Shown in pieces: positions 1 to 10,777 of a stretch of DNA of 64,000 nucleotides. Source of the DNA: Bemisia tabaci. Lineage: Eukaryota > Arthropoda > Insecta > Hemiptera > Aleyrodidae. The stretch lies in NCBI RefSeq assembly GCF_918797505.1, contig NC_092795.1, forward strand, positions 17,409,131-17,473,130, read 5' to 3'. The notes beneath the pieces are model-generated. The model did not search any database. It had not been told where the DNA came from and was given only the letters and a program-made list of their open reading frames with translations. Position 1 is the first letter of the stretch, and every line of letters starts with the position of its first letter. Both the position numbers and the translations under genes were made by a program.

Positions 1-9
1 AGCCTCTTA

Positions 10-761
10 GCGGGGGCGTCCGGATTCGTCCACGGTCAGTTTTCTATGGTCCGGATTCGTCCACCGATGGAAAAGGACCGATGTCCGGACTCATCCACGG
101 TCGAAAAACGCATTTCCGGATCCGTCTACGAGAAATAAATCGACTTATTTTAAACGGACGATGTGGCAAGAGCGCAATGATTCTGATCGGAACGCGTGCG
201 ACAGAGACCCTAGTAGCACAATTAGTGTTGACCAGTAGTGGAAACCATCGAAATGTTTTGGAAACGTCTCTGAAACAATTTTGTGAGAGCATCAATCATC
301 TTTCCTTTCAAAAATATGTTTCAGAAATGTTCCTGAAACGTATCAGTGAAACTTTGATACATCCTCAATAGGTATCAGAAACATCTGCATAGGGTGTCAG
401 TGTGACAAAAATTTGGGGTGACATAGAGAAGTGTCTGAAACGTGTTAAAAACTGAATGAAAACATTTTGAACGTGTTTAAAATGTTTCGATGAAATGTGT
501 TGACAATGTTTTTTGATTTCAGTGACACATTTTTGAAAAATTTTAAACACTAATTGTGCTACTAGGGTCTCTGTCACACGCGTTCCGATCAGAATCATTG
601 CGCTCTTGCCACATCGTCCGTTTAAAATAAGTCGATTTATTTCTCGTAGACGGATCCGGAAATGCGTTTTTCGACCGTGGATGAGTCCGGACATCGGTCC
701 TTTTCCATTGGTGGACGAATCCGGACCTTAGAAAACTGACCGTGGACGAATCCGGATGTGC
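10..761. mobile_element. Foldback/MITE-like element, long inverted arms
   Basis: Arms of about 220 bp (roughly 10-235 and 545-761) are near-perfect reverse complements, with outer motif TCCGGATTCGTCCACGGTCA. CCTCTTA stands just outside both ends (3-9 and 763-769) and looks like a 7-bp target duplication, or 8 bp with one mismatch. The 310-bp centre holds degenerate TTTCAGAAACGT-like repeats. No transposase is present. Open frames inside are mirror images from the two arms, not genes. Confidence 0.75.
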
Positions 762-1095
762 CCCTCTTACCATCCGACAATGGAAGAAAATGAAACGCAG
801 TTACTAAAAACATTATTCTACATATACTCAAAATCTTGAAAATCGATATAAATCTCTAAAAAAAGTAAGAAGAATTTAATAGTGCCCCAGTGTGTGTTTT
901 TGAAACTACATATATATTCACTTTTTGCGGAATTTTTGGGGTAAATTTTTCACTTTTCCTTACGAGACGAGGGTTACATCTGAAGTCGTACTGGTTTATG
1001 TCACCAGCGTCACGGGCCCCGGTACCAAGGACCTAGTATCCCCCCCCCCCCCCCCTTGTGGCGGGCCTGGCCGTAAGGACCAAATTCCCTTTTAT

Positions 1096-1290
1096 AAAAT
1101 GCAAATTCTCAGGGAAACTTGAGAATATTTGTCTCCCAATTTTTCGGGGGAATTTATTCGCAATGTAATCTAAATTATCTGAAAATGTCAAATATACTTA
1201 ACTATCCATATCTTTCTTTGAAAAAATATTTTATTGAGAGATTTGGCAATATTGAAATGTTTATACGGCGTTTTCTTTTAGAATGGTGGC
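1096..1290. mobile_element. Degraded copy of the CTGCCGTGCTAAGG MITE
   Basis: The body (CCCAATTTTTC, then a GAGAGATTTGGCAAT-like stretch and GTTTATACGGCGTTTTC) matches the intact copy at 7970-8220 in order and spacing. The left terminus is not recognisable, so this is a decayed or truncated copy. Confidence 0.5.
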
Positions 1291-2422
1291 ACGTCTGTTT
1301 ACACTATTTTTCGCGCATCTCTTAACAGCTAGCCTGTTAAACAATAAGTCCAGCACCGTGAAATATTGTGCAACTTTTCAAAGAAATGCCGAGCTGAAGT
1401 GTTTTCTGTTATGCACCGTTTAATGCGTTTCACAAAAGCATGGTATCTTCACAATAAACGTGTTATGGGAAGCTCTTTTCCAATATTCCTTCAACAAAGT
1501 TACATTGTGGTCATGACATTCGTAGAACAGGTTGCACAGTTTCCAGTAAAGACTTTTTGGTGTTTAAAATATTTAATTTGAGGGAAAAACATACTGCCAT
1601 GTACAATATACATAATGCGTTAAAATTACATAGATATACAAAAATAAACAATTTTATTTTATACACAACGATGAAGTCAGAGATGACAAATGCTTCGGTA
1701 TTAACTTACCTACTAAAATAATTATTCACATACTATTTACAAATTCAACACATTGAAAAATTAACAACATTTTAAAAAAAATATAAGAGTTTAATAAATA
1801 CAGTACTTCTAGAAAATAATGGAGCCAATTAATTTTTAAACAGACTTACGGATGCAAAAAAAAAATTGGGAAAGTTTGGAGGACGTAGGAAACTTGTACA
1901 TGTATAGGTAAAAGACGTCAAATTCGATAAAGTTTACCCAGCATGTCTCAAGTAGATGCTTAGAATACATGTTATTTAAGGAACGGCCGGCTTTACATCA
2001 AAGTTAAACAATAAACGTCAGTTCCGTTTTGAGGATTTGGGAATTTTAAAGGCTAGATAAAATTCACTTTCATCTCATTCGATTGTTGTAATGACTTCGT
2101 GAAGTGGCACACATAATGGAGTGTGTCACCTCGAAACCGATAAGCTCGTGCAAATTGAGCCGCGCATTAAAATTAACTAAATAAAAAAGGAAGCGGAGTG
2201 AGGTAAAGATAAGGAGGAAGAGAATAGAATGATAACTTCTTTGCAGAAAAAAACATACAGGAGAAGAGAGAGAAATGAAAATGGGCTCGTCCTAACCGCG
2301 GGCAACAAAGCAAGGAAGCACCTCAGGAAGCAACTATTCTAACTCTGCGGTAGCCCAAATTGCATACCTGTCAGAATTGAAGGAGCGCTCAATGTCATGC
2401 CTCGCATGCCTATGTTCATGCC

Positions 2423-2559
2423 GATTTATTGCGGCTGTGTTCTTCTATTTGAGATAAAATTTTAAATTCATAACGTGACAAACCAAAGGAGGACGATTTA
2501 TTGCGGCTCTGTTCTTTTGTTTGAAACAAAATGATGAATTCATAACGTGACAAACCAAA
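2423..2559. repeat. Tandem duplication, about 72-bp unit
   Basis: GATTTATTGCGGCT begins both units (2423 and 2495), and both end with the same CATAACGTGACAAACCAAA block. They differ by several substitutions and a short length change, so the duplication is not recent. Confidence 0.8.
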
Positions 2560-3528
2560 AAAGGAAAAAGGGAAGAAGGGGATATATAAGAGAGAAAAGT
2601 AAATGACTCAAAGAGGCTACGGAGAGCAAAGGGAGTACATGAAGAAATGAGATTGAACAGAAGAATGGAATATTTTTGGATTACTTGCAATTAACTACGA
2701 ATTCAATTTCTTTAGCTTGAAGTGAATTCATCTGGCAATGATTCTGGATTACCTTGATGCATGTTTCTTTAACAATCACTATAAACAAAGACTACATTTT
2801 AAGAGTTTTTTGAGCGTGGAATACGTCATTTTCAGGTTTTTGCTTCCTCAAATTGTTTTACCCTGATATGTAAAAATAATGCGATCTCTTCTATTACATT
2901 GACTTGAACCTAACAAAAAAATAACGTTAGATATGTTTCATAGTAGTCAACGACATTCCTTGGAATTTTCGATCAATATTTGTCGTTATGAAAGGAACTT
3001 TTCCCATTCCAAAAACCGACGTTCAGAATTCTTTTATTTTAAAAATAAATGAAAAGGATATGATAAAATAAAAATGAGAAGTCTCAAACGTATGCCGGTA
3101 TGCTGGAGTTTGAACCTCCTTTCAATGGAATCCGCTTTACTATGATAATATAAAAAATATCAAATAAATATGATATTGAATGCTTCCTACGATTTTCATA
3201 AAACAAGTGATAAACGGGCAGAAGGAAATTGGTTAACAAAACCTCATTATAATGACGTAAAGTAGCTTAGAAATTAGTGATGAAGTATAGTTCATCATTT
3301 CCCAGACGAAAGAACGTAACTAAGTGTCTGCATTTCAAAAGTTCCGCTCGTACATCGTAATTTTACTCGACAACTCTTCAGTATCTCGAATTGAAAATTA
3401 CACTGATTTTTCTTCGAATAACACACAAATATCAGCCGAATTTCGCACAGGATTCGTATATTTCAAAAAAGTGAATTGTTTGAGACTTTTTGCAGCCTTG
3501 GAAAGGAGTTACATTCGTTCGTCCGCAA

Positions 3529-4162
3529 CATAGAGTACATAGAGTCGTGATGTAAATGGGAGAACTGGCGCCATGTTCTGGTTGGCGAATTCCTAGCCCA
3601 GTGTGCGCCGCGCTTGGATCACTTTTTCGATACTTGTTTGATCTAAAATGGTGGTGTCGAATGCGTGGTAACTCCTATCTTCTTTGTTTACATCGGATGA
3701 CCGAGTACCCGTGTATCTGAAACAATCGATCATATGACACGACCCGGCGTCACACAGGAGTCTCGAAATTCGGAACCTGAAAAATGCTTAAAAAGTGGCA
3801 CCAGCTCTCCCAATGGAGAATTTGCAAGGGTCTGAAATTTGATGAATTTCCTGTTTAAGTGGAATCCTCTGAGTGAACTGAACACGAAGATACCCTCGAT
3901 TCATAAATTTAGCAATTATTAGAGGAGATATGACAAAATAACCGATTCTGCTAAAATACATGTGTTTAAATGGGAAATGCCGCCAGATGACGTCACAAGG
4001 CGGCGCATTTTCTCACTTTTAAATCAATTTTTCTCCAATTTCCCATGTCAGAAAAAAATTATGAAAAATATTGCGAACTCAGCTCATTAGGCACTTTCAG
4101 ATGAAGCAATAAAAAAATTGCGTGCAAATTCTCCATTACATTACGACTCTATGTACTCTATG
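3529..4162. mobile_element. Non-autonomous hAT-like element with 8-bp TSD
   Basis: The ends are inverted repeats: CATAGAGTACATAGAGTCG on the left and CGACTCTATGTACTCTATG on the right. An exact 8-bp duplication GTCCGCAA flanks both sides (3521-3528 and 4163-4170). An 8-bp duplication with short terminal inverted repeats is the hAT superfamily pattern. The 634-bp body has no transposase. It ends about 70 bp beyond the stop codon of the sugar transporter, so it probably lies in or next to that gene's 3' UTR. Confidence 0.85.
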
Positions 4163-4234
4163 GTCCGCAAGACGTCGGATTGCGCCGTTCAAAAATCATC
4201 GCACAACAAAAGGACTAAAGGAAATTTGGGTTCT

Positions 4235-7200
4235 TCACGAAAACCTTCCCACCTTGAGGGTCGAGTGATTTTCCAACAGCTCAATAACCGCGTTCAAGCT
4301 CAAATTCTTGGTCTCGGGAACGCAAAAATGAATAAACAAAGAGAGACACAAAGCGCTGACGGAGAAGAGTGAAAACGTGCCGAAATAACCGAGCAAAGAT
4401 AGCATGCTAGGGTACAACTTCACGGTCGCGAAGGAGCCGAAAATTCCCCACGCGATGATGAGCGATGTTGCCATATTTCTCACCGACGAGGGAAATATCT
4501 CAGAGCTGAGGACGAAGGGAACCGGCCCAACCCCGAGGGCGTAGCACACTATCGCGGTGGAAAAAGACACAAGCGGTAGATACGTCGATTGAACGAAAGC
4601 ATTCGATTTGTCGAACAGGAAGCACACCGCCAGCAATAAAAGAGAGGCTGACATCCCGGTCGAGGTGAAAATGAGGAGGTACTTCCGTCCCAACCTGTTG
4701 ATAAGATAACACGAAGGGATGGACGCGATGAGCATCGCGACCCCTACGATGACAGAACACAAATTCGGTGAGATCGCGGAGCCGGCCGCGGAAAAAATAG
4801 CTACGGTGTAAGTGAGTAAAATATTGATGCCGACAACCTGTTGGCCGGTTATGAGGACCATGCCGATGACCAGCGCTCTACGCGTGCTCTTCTTGCGGAG
4901 GAAGTCCGACAGCTCGACGCGCGGTCCTCCGTTGGTGACGGAAGCGATGAGGTTGAACTCGTGGTTCATGGCTCGAGCGTTGTCGCCGCAGAAGTAGAGG
5001 AGGGACCTCTTGGCTTCGTCTTCACGACGGTTCATGTAGAGGTAGTTGGGGGTCTCCGGGAGGTAGGCGAAGAGGGCGAGGTAGACGACCGGGAGGAGGA
5101 GGCAGAAGAAGTTGAAGCGGGCGTAGGTGAGGACGGAGCCGAAGAAGTAGGCAAGGAGGTAGCCGAAGTTGATGAAGAGGATGAGGCTGCTGCCGAGGGG
5201 TCCGCGGAGCTGGGCGCAGGCGATCTCGCCGACGTAGAGGGGCGTGTTGACGAGGACGCCGGTGCCGCCGAAGCCGGCGATGAAGCGGGCGGCCAGGAGG
5301 AGGTAGTAGTGGTCGCAGAAGAGGAGCAGGGTCCAGCTGAGGAGGAATGGGGCGGCGATGAGGTAGCCGGCGCCCTTGCGGCCGAGCAGGTCGGCGGCGC
5401 GCGCCCAAACGAGGACCCCGGCCACGCCGCCCATGAACGTGATGGCGCCCAGCCAGGAGATCTCGTCGTCGCTCAGGCGCCGGCCCACCGGCGGGGTCTC
5501 CGATTGGAGCTGCGGCTGCACCGGGGCCGCCCAGCCGTTCACCGTCCCCAGGCATATCGTGATTATGTTCGCTGCCAACAGAAATCATCACAGGCGTCAA
5601 GCATCGTCCGCGCTCATAGGGTTAAAACACCGTTCATAGACAGAGAATTTGCACGCAATTTTAAAACACTTCATCTGAGGTGCTTGGAGGACGAGGCGCA
5701 CAAGCGCAGTTTTTACTATTTCGAGAAATATGATGACGAGGACTTGAGATGAAAAGGAGAAGCCCTAAACGCGCCGCGCCGGTCGGCATGTAACGGATAT
5801 CAGCGCCTACAAGACTGAATGAATACTTCACGCATTGCGTCAAACACAGTGCGTGCAGCAGCGGTCGGCGGGAAAGCATCGCGCCTACAAGACTGTATGA
5901 ATACTTCACGCATTGCGCCGAACGCAGTGCAGTCAGCGCGGCGCGGCGCGGCCGCGCGGCGGCGGAAATTAAAATTATTAAACCACATTTATGTTCGTTC
6001 TTTCATAATTTTTGCGTTCATTTCTTATAAATGGAAGGCGTTGTCCACACAGCGATAGGTTAATGAGACTTATTCACTTTCGCGCAAAGTTCCGTGAACT
6101 TTTGCTAGTTGTGTTGACAGCGGGCCGATTAGTGAAATTGATGGACAAAGCAATAGACAAAGAAGACAAAAAGGATTTGGAGGGATCCTATTGGTAGAAG
6201 CGGGTGTTTGCAATGGACAAAGGAGGTAGGTAATAGACTAACTAACGGCAACCCACGAGAGACCCGACAGTTAGTCTATCATTTTCCCCCTTAGTCTATG
6301 AGAACCACCCATTTCAACCAATAGGATTGCTTTATACCTCCTATGTCTTCTTTGTCTATAGCTTTGTCTATCAATTTCAATAATCGGCCCGCTGGGCTTT
6401 CGTAAAAAAATGTGTCCATCACGATTTAACGCGTCTTGTGCACCCCTCCCCTCCCCCTCCGGCATGTTCACTTGATGGTTTTTATTGATGTTCCAAAACG
6501 AATGAGAAGGGGGCGGCAAAATACAAGCAGCCCATAGGCGGCAAGTAGGTAAATCCGGCCCTGATCTCAATTGTTTTCAAAAACTGCGCTTATGCGCCTT
6601 GTCCTCCAAGCCCCTCAATTCAGGCAGTTTGCTGGAAGCTCGGGTCCGGTTGAATATTTTGGAACTAAACAACTTAATTTCCGGTTAAAAAACACGGACT
6701 CAGAGTGTTCGTTTATTTCCATCCGAAGGTACCTACAGCATTTGAGAAAACAACAGCGCTGGAACGAATAAAAAACCGTGAACGTTTCAGTACAGCGCCT
6801 CTTTTAAGCCTTATTTAAACCTAGAGTTCCGTAAAACCTCTGGAGCAGCGTTTTTAGGGTAAGATATCTAGCTCATTTTTCTTAGAACATATTTGGGTTT
6901 GGCCCCTTCTCCTCCTGACTCTCCTCCCCAAAATTTTATAAGAATTTCAAAAAGCATTAAAACGATTCTGGAAAAATAAAGATCCCCTCTGAAAAATTTG
7001 CCGGCAAGCTATTCAGAAAATTTCAGGAGATCTCACTTACGCCATTGACCTTTTTATGAGATTGCCGAGTTACAATAACAACTCTTTTATTTTCTCATTG
7101 CAAAAAATCGAACTTCTTTTTGAAAAATTCATCGTTTCTCAGACGAAGGAGCGTAAACCTCATTCCAAGGTTGAAAAATTGACTAAAAAAATCTGATTTT

Positions 7201-8385
7201 TTTACGAGAATATGACTGCACGATTTTTGTCGATAATTTTACACACAAAAAAAAAAAGTTGCATGATTTCTCTTCAAAATCTTACGTTAAAAACTATTCG
7301 CACAAAGTTTGGAAATCAAATCCTGAACAAGATATTAACATGTATTTTTAACATAGATCGAAAGGAATTTAGATTGTGCAAATGACGTCATCTTTATATT
7401 TGCTCTTTTGTGATACTGATTTTGAACATTAAAATCTTGCCAAGGCATTGATTTCCAGAATTCTCATTGTGTGATTGTTTTCATTATGTTTTCCTCGTGA
7501 AATTTTGAAGAGAAAACAGGTTGCGTAGAGCTATTCATACCTCGTTAAGATGCCCATTTGCTAATGATAAATTTTGCAACGTTGAAATATAGTTACGTTC
7601 TTCCATCTGGAAAACGACGAATTCGGTTGATGTGAGTGCCCCTGTGATAAGGGCTTTCTCAAGTTTCACTCCTATCCTCATAAAATCTTCTCTCTCCAAT
7701 ATTCATCCCTCCACTGAGAAAAAACTTCAGTTGCAGGGACTGAACTTCAGTGTTCAGAGTTTTCACGTGCGGGTAACCGAGATTTTCGGTCATAAGAACC
7801 GGACCAAAAACTTCGGTGTTCCTAACTTCCTAATTTCGGTTAGCGGGACTACAGTTCGGTTTCTGCGACCGACAACTTCGGTTACCCACACAGAAGAACT
7901 TGGATGTTTTAATTTCGGTTAGCAGAACCGAAGTCCAATTTTTGTGACCGGTGACTTCGGTGCTCAATACTGCCGTGCTAAGGAAAAACTCCGCATGAAC
8001 CTCCAGGCGTTGCCAAATTTTCTTTTATAAAACACAGATTCCCTAGTAAACCTATGAATATTTTCCCTCCAATTTTTCAAATAATTTTGTTAGCAATTTC
8101 ACCTAAATTTCTTGAAAATTTCAAGGAAAAATATTCATAACTTCTCAAAAATAAACATTTTCTCGAGGGAAATTTGGCAATTCTCGCATGTTCATACGGC
8201 GTTCTTCCTTAGCACGGCAGAATACGAACCGAACTGTTTCCTTCCTCGATTGGTCACGGACGACACATTAACTCACCGATAAACGTGGCCAAACACTGGC
8301 GAAACTTCCCCAGCCGATTGACAGGACACCGAACGGAATCATCGTACTCCTTGCTAAGTTCGATTTCAATCTCGTCTTTCACCAT
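4235..8385 (-). CDS. Facilitated trehalose/sugar transporter (Tret1-like, MFS)
   Basis: Two coding exons on the minus strand: 8277-8385 and 4235-5571, in phase (codon G|CG), giving 481 aa. The ATG at 8385 sits in a strong GCCATGG context; donor CG|GTGAGT, acceptor TTGGCAG|CG. The large exon cannot start by itself because TGA lies in frame just upstream, inside the intron. Sugar-porter signatures are in order: GRK after TM2 (about 100-102), PETPNYL (208-214), GQQVVGIN in TM7 (279-286), NRLGRK (328-333), GPVPFVLSSEIFP (385-397) and PETK near the C-terminus (455-458). Length and hydrophobic segments fit a 12-TM plasma-membrane hexose/trehalose carrier. Substrate cannot be read from sequence. The frame is open upstream of the ATG to another ATG at 8520, so an N-terminal extension is possible but less likely. 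Confidence 0.9.
5803..5960. repeat. Imperfect tandem duplication, about 80-bp unit
   Basis: GCGCCTACAAGACTG, ATGAATACTTCACGCATTGCG and a CA-AGTGC block occur twice, about 80 bp apart. The second unit runs into a GCG-rich stretch (5936-5965). Confidence 0.65.
6118..6394. mobile_element. Foldback MITE, 277 bp
   Basis: The termini CAGCGGGCCGATTA (6118-) and TAATCGGCCCGCTG (-6394) are exact reverse complements. Pairing continues for about 80 bp with scattered mismatches (ATTGATGGACAAAGC against GCTTTGTCTATCAAT). No clear target duplication and no coding potential. Confidence 0.75.
7730..7965. repeat. Degenerate TTCGGT-rich tandem repeat
   Basis: ACTTCGGT and TTTCGGTTAGC motifs recur with a loose period of about 75 bp. 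TAATTTCGGTTAGC appears twice (about 7832 and 7910), each followed by GACCG and ACTTCGGT. It abuts the MITE that starts at 7970. Confidence 0.5.
7970..8220. mobile_element. Intact MITE, 251 bp (CTGCCGTGCTAAGG family)
   Basis: The inverted ends are CTGCCGTGCTAAGGAA (7970-) and TTCCTTAGCACGGCAG (-8220). The pairing extends to about 30 bp, including GTTCATACGGCGTT. AATA stands immediately outside both ends, a possible 4-bp target duplication. Further copies are at about 1096-1290, 61840-61920, 62027-62273 and 63525-63625. Confidence 0.8.
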
Positions 8386-8402
8386 GGCGGAAACTCCACG
8401 GA

Positions 8403-8463
8403 AAAAACAACACTCTTCCAGGGGAAACAACACTCTTTCAGGGAAAACAACACTCTTCCAGGG
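8403..8463. repeat. Three 20-bp tandem repeats just upstream of the Tret1-like ATG
   Basis: AACAACACTCTTCCAGGG-type units occur three times (about 8404-8424, 8425-8443, 8444-8463) with one or two changes. They begin 18 bp upstream of the start codon, so they should lie in the 5' UTR or promoter of the minus-strand transporter gene. Confidence 0.75.
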
Positions 8464-8731
8464 AAAACTCGGAAAACCCAGGAGGTTCCACGCGCGGCAC
8501 TCGCACTCAGGATGGCGCACCCATCAATCACCTGGCCCGAACATGACAACGGCCGCGATTCAAAACGGACGACTTTCCAGATGCAATTATTTTAATCGAA
8601 ACGAAAATAAAATGCGTCGACGGCGAGCCTTGATGCGTCTGTGACGAGCTAATGATACCTTGGCTGCACCAAGCACTGCCATATCGAGATGGAATGGACG
8701 CGCACTGGATGTCCCTTCGGAGCAAGGTCGC

Positions 8732-8861
8732 CGCTCTGCCGTGATAGCGAAGAGAGCAGTAAGTCCATTTCTGTATGAGCCATGGGTAGCACATACTTCT
8801 ATGTGTCCCGAGGTTCATCCCAGCATGCACTTACTGCTCTTTTCGCTATCATGGCAGCGCT
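8732..8861. mobile_element. Small foldback element, 130 bp
   Basis: Arms 8732-8766 and 8827-8861 are inverted repeats (CTGCCGTGATAGCGAAGAGA against a TCTTTTCGCTATCATGGCAG-type arm) with a few mismatches. A 60-bp unrelated centre separates them. Confidence 0.65.
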
Positions 8862-9263
8862 CCCGACCCGACCGCCATTCCAGCTGAGCCACGGTGAGCG
8901 TGTGTTCTAAGGCAATCCGGGGCTCATGAAGGGATCGGGTTGGGAGCGTGGATTCACTTGACCGCTCGCCAAAGCTACAGACCCGATGATGAGCTACTGA
9001 TCGATTATTGGCAGAGCCGCTGAATCATGGGATTAATCCCAGCTTCCTTCCCGCTCTGGCTTGCCTTTGACGCTCGTGTTTTCGAAACGGGCGCTTCGCA
9101 CGCACGATAATGAGTAATCAGTGGCGTTTTCTATGTATTTACATGGAAATGAATGACGAGTAGAGGTCGAGGACATCGAAGTTCAGGTGAAATTGATTCT
9201 CTCCGACCGTTCAGGTCTAGGACACAGAGGTTCGTGTCCTACAGTTGATTTCACTGTGTGGGT

Positions 9264-9419
9264 GAAGTGTCGTAGCCGGGGGAAAGGAGGGGGTTCCAGG
9301 GGGTGCACCCCGTTCCCTCCACCCTTCGTGACTGGAAATGTTTCCCAGATAAGCGTCATTTTTCGAGATTTTCAGAATTGTTTTACTTTCGGACCCGGAA
9401 ATTTCTGGCTACGCCACTG
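9264..9419. mobile_element. Short hAT-like fragment (AGTGGCGTAGC ends)
   Basis: The left end AAGTGTCGTAGCC and right end GGCTACGCCACTG pair with a mismatch and match the ends of the 36295-36777 element. No exact target duplication is visible, so the call rests on the termini. Confidence 0.5.
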
Positions 9420-9786
9420 GTTGTGTGTGGGACTGGGATCCGAAGGCGGGACTGAGAACCTTTCGTGGGGGGGCCCGGAGGGGGAGGGGAACCCCGTCTA
9501 TTGAAGGGGGTCTGGAGGCATAAAGAGGTCTGCAGGACTCCTCTTTATCTTGAAAGGAAGATTTGAGAAATTTTCCTATCTTCAGAGGGGCCCAAGGACC
9601 CTCCCTTGAAAACAGGTGAAAAATTGAGTCGTCTCAGGGGCGCTTTGGAGCAGTTCTCGCCGAAAATTTGATCTAATTATTACTGTCCCTAAGATAAAAG
9701 ATCTGTCACGCACAGCACGCTTTTACTCAGCGAAATCCCGCACATTTCTTAAGAGGGGCCGAGGAAATTTCTGGAGGAGTGACTCT

Positions 9787-9933
9787 CCCCCCCCCCCCCC
9801 CCCCCCCCTGTCCACTCATGTTGGAACCTACACTACAAAGATGAGGAAAATCTCCATATAGACACTCCGACGTCGCAAAGTTTTGTCTGCTACATACTTA
9901 TTTTAAAGAAAATATTATAAAGGAGGAGGAACT

Positions 9934-9971
<38 letters not shown>
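9787..9971. repeat. Poly-C (22) and poly-T (37) runs
   Basis: Homopolymer C occupies 9787-9808 and homopolymer T 9935-9971. Lengths in such runs are unreliable in assemblies. The T run could be the inverted poly(A) tail of a retroposed sequence, but no retroposon body is recognised. Confidence 0.7.
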
Positions 9972-9972
<1 letters not shown>

Positions 9973-10777
9973 GACATTTTTACATACTTTGCATTAAATT
10001 ATGAATAAAATACTGTGGAAAAATCAGATGAAAATAGATGCATTTAATCTGGGGAAAATTGTATTTTTATCGGCAGATATGGTAACTTCTGAATACTCAA
10101 ACTGCGTTTTACCCTGGCCCCAAGGCTAATAGGCATGTACTTAGAAGTCTCTATCTGCCCCTTGATGTATTGTGTTCGCATTTAAGTATTGTATAGCCTT
10201 CTATAGAATTGATGTCTTGGATTCGAGGGGACTCTGGTTGAAGGACAGTTGAAGAGGCCATTTTTGAGAGAATAAAATTTTCAGAATATTTTGCTTTGGT
10301 TCTTAGGGCAGTGCTCATGCAATTGTAGGTAAAGGATATTGGAGCCAAGCAATAAATTGGATCGGAGGGAATTCTGGTCCTCCAAAATTCTGGCTGTGAT
10401 TGCCGATGCAATTAATTTCAATTGTTTTTTTCATAGCCAATTTTTTCTTCAATCCCTTAAGTAACTAAAATAGGTACATCCTTTCAGTTAGCTTGTCATT
10501 GCATTCATAATATGTTTGCCCACAACAGCTTTAGGAGAGCTCTTACGATTGGTAGGTCTGCAAACATGACTGACGGAAACTCTCCCTCTTGATCATATTG
10601 CTTGCTGGGGCAGTCAACATGTTAATGAAGGCGAAAGTTGACTGACATGATTAAATAGTCAGCCTCCATCAATCTACTTTGAATTAAATAATCTGAAATG
10701 CAAAAAAACAAAGCACAAGTGGAAACTAAATGGAAACAAAGAATGAAAGTACTCACATTGCTGTTCAGTTGCAATCA

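Larger units (their letters stand above)
770..3528. other. Gene-free AT-rich stretch
   Basis: No open frame here shows a recognisable protein or consistent splice sites. It contains a run of 16 C (1040-1055), a degraded MITE copy (about 1096-1290) and a 72-bp tandem duplication (2423-2559). The remainder is AT-rich sequence in which I see nothing. Confidence 0.6.
5680..6622. repeat. Inverted pair of the GGCTTGGAGGACAAGGCGC repeat
   Basis: GTGCTTGGAGGACGAGGCGC (5681-5710) and, on the other strand at 6580-6622, AATTGAGGGGCTTGGAGGAC then AAGGCGCATAAGCGCAG are copies of one motif in opposite orientation. A second inverted pair is at 58327-58602. The two copies may be the ends of a composite or foldback element. 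Confidence 0.55.
5572..8276. other. Intron 1 of the Tret1-like gene, repeat-filled
   Basis: This 2.7-kb intron has GT-AG ends. It holds a pair of inverted copies of a GCTTGGAGGAC repeat (5680-6622), an imperfect tandem duplication (about 5803-5960), a foldback element (6118-6394), degenerate TTCGGT-rich repeats (7730-7965) and an intact MITE (7970-8220). I see no exon in it. Confidence 0.7.
8464..10777. other. Intergenic between Tret1-like and METTL18
   Basis: No gene seen. It holds a foldback element (8732-8861), a small hAT-like element (9264-9419), a run of 22 C (9787-9808) and a run of 37 T (9935-9971). The METTL18 3' UTR should lie in the right part. Confidence 0.6.

Noticed and set aside
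81..694. Similar frames starting MSGLIHGRKTHF on both strands
   Set aside because: They arise from the two inverted arms of the foldback element at 10-761.
5022..5600. 192-codon minus-strand frame rich in Arg and Pro
   Set aside because: It is an out-of-frame shadow of the same transporter exon and begins from a TTG.
4841..5752. 303-codon plus-strand open frame rich in Glu, Gly and Val
   Set aside because: It is antisense to the GC-rich part of the Tret1-like exon; the composition is a shadow of that gene and no family motif is present.
10151..10411. 86-codon minus-strand frame
   Set aside because: It is downstream of the METTL18 stop, with no family resemblance and no splice sites in phase.
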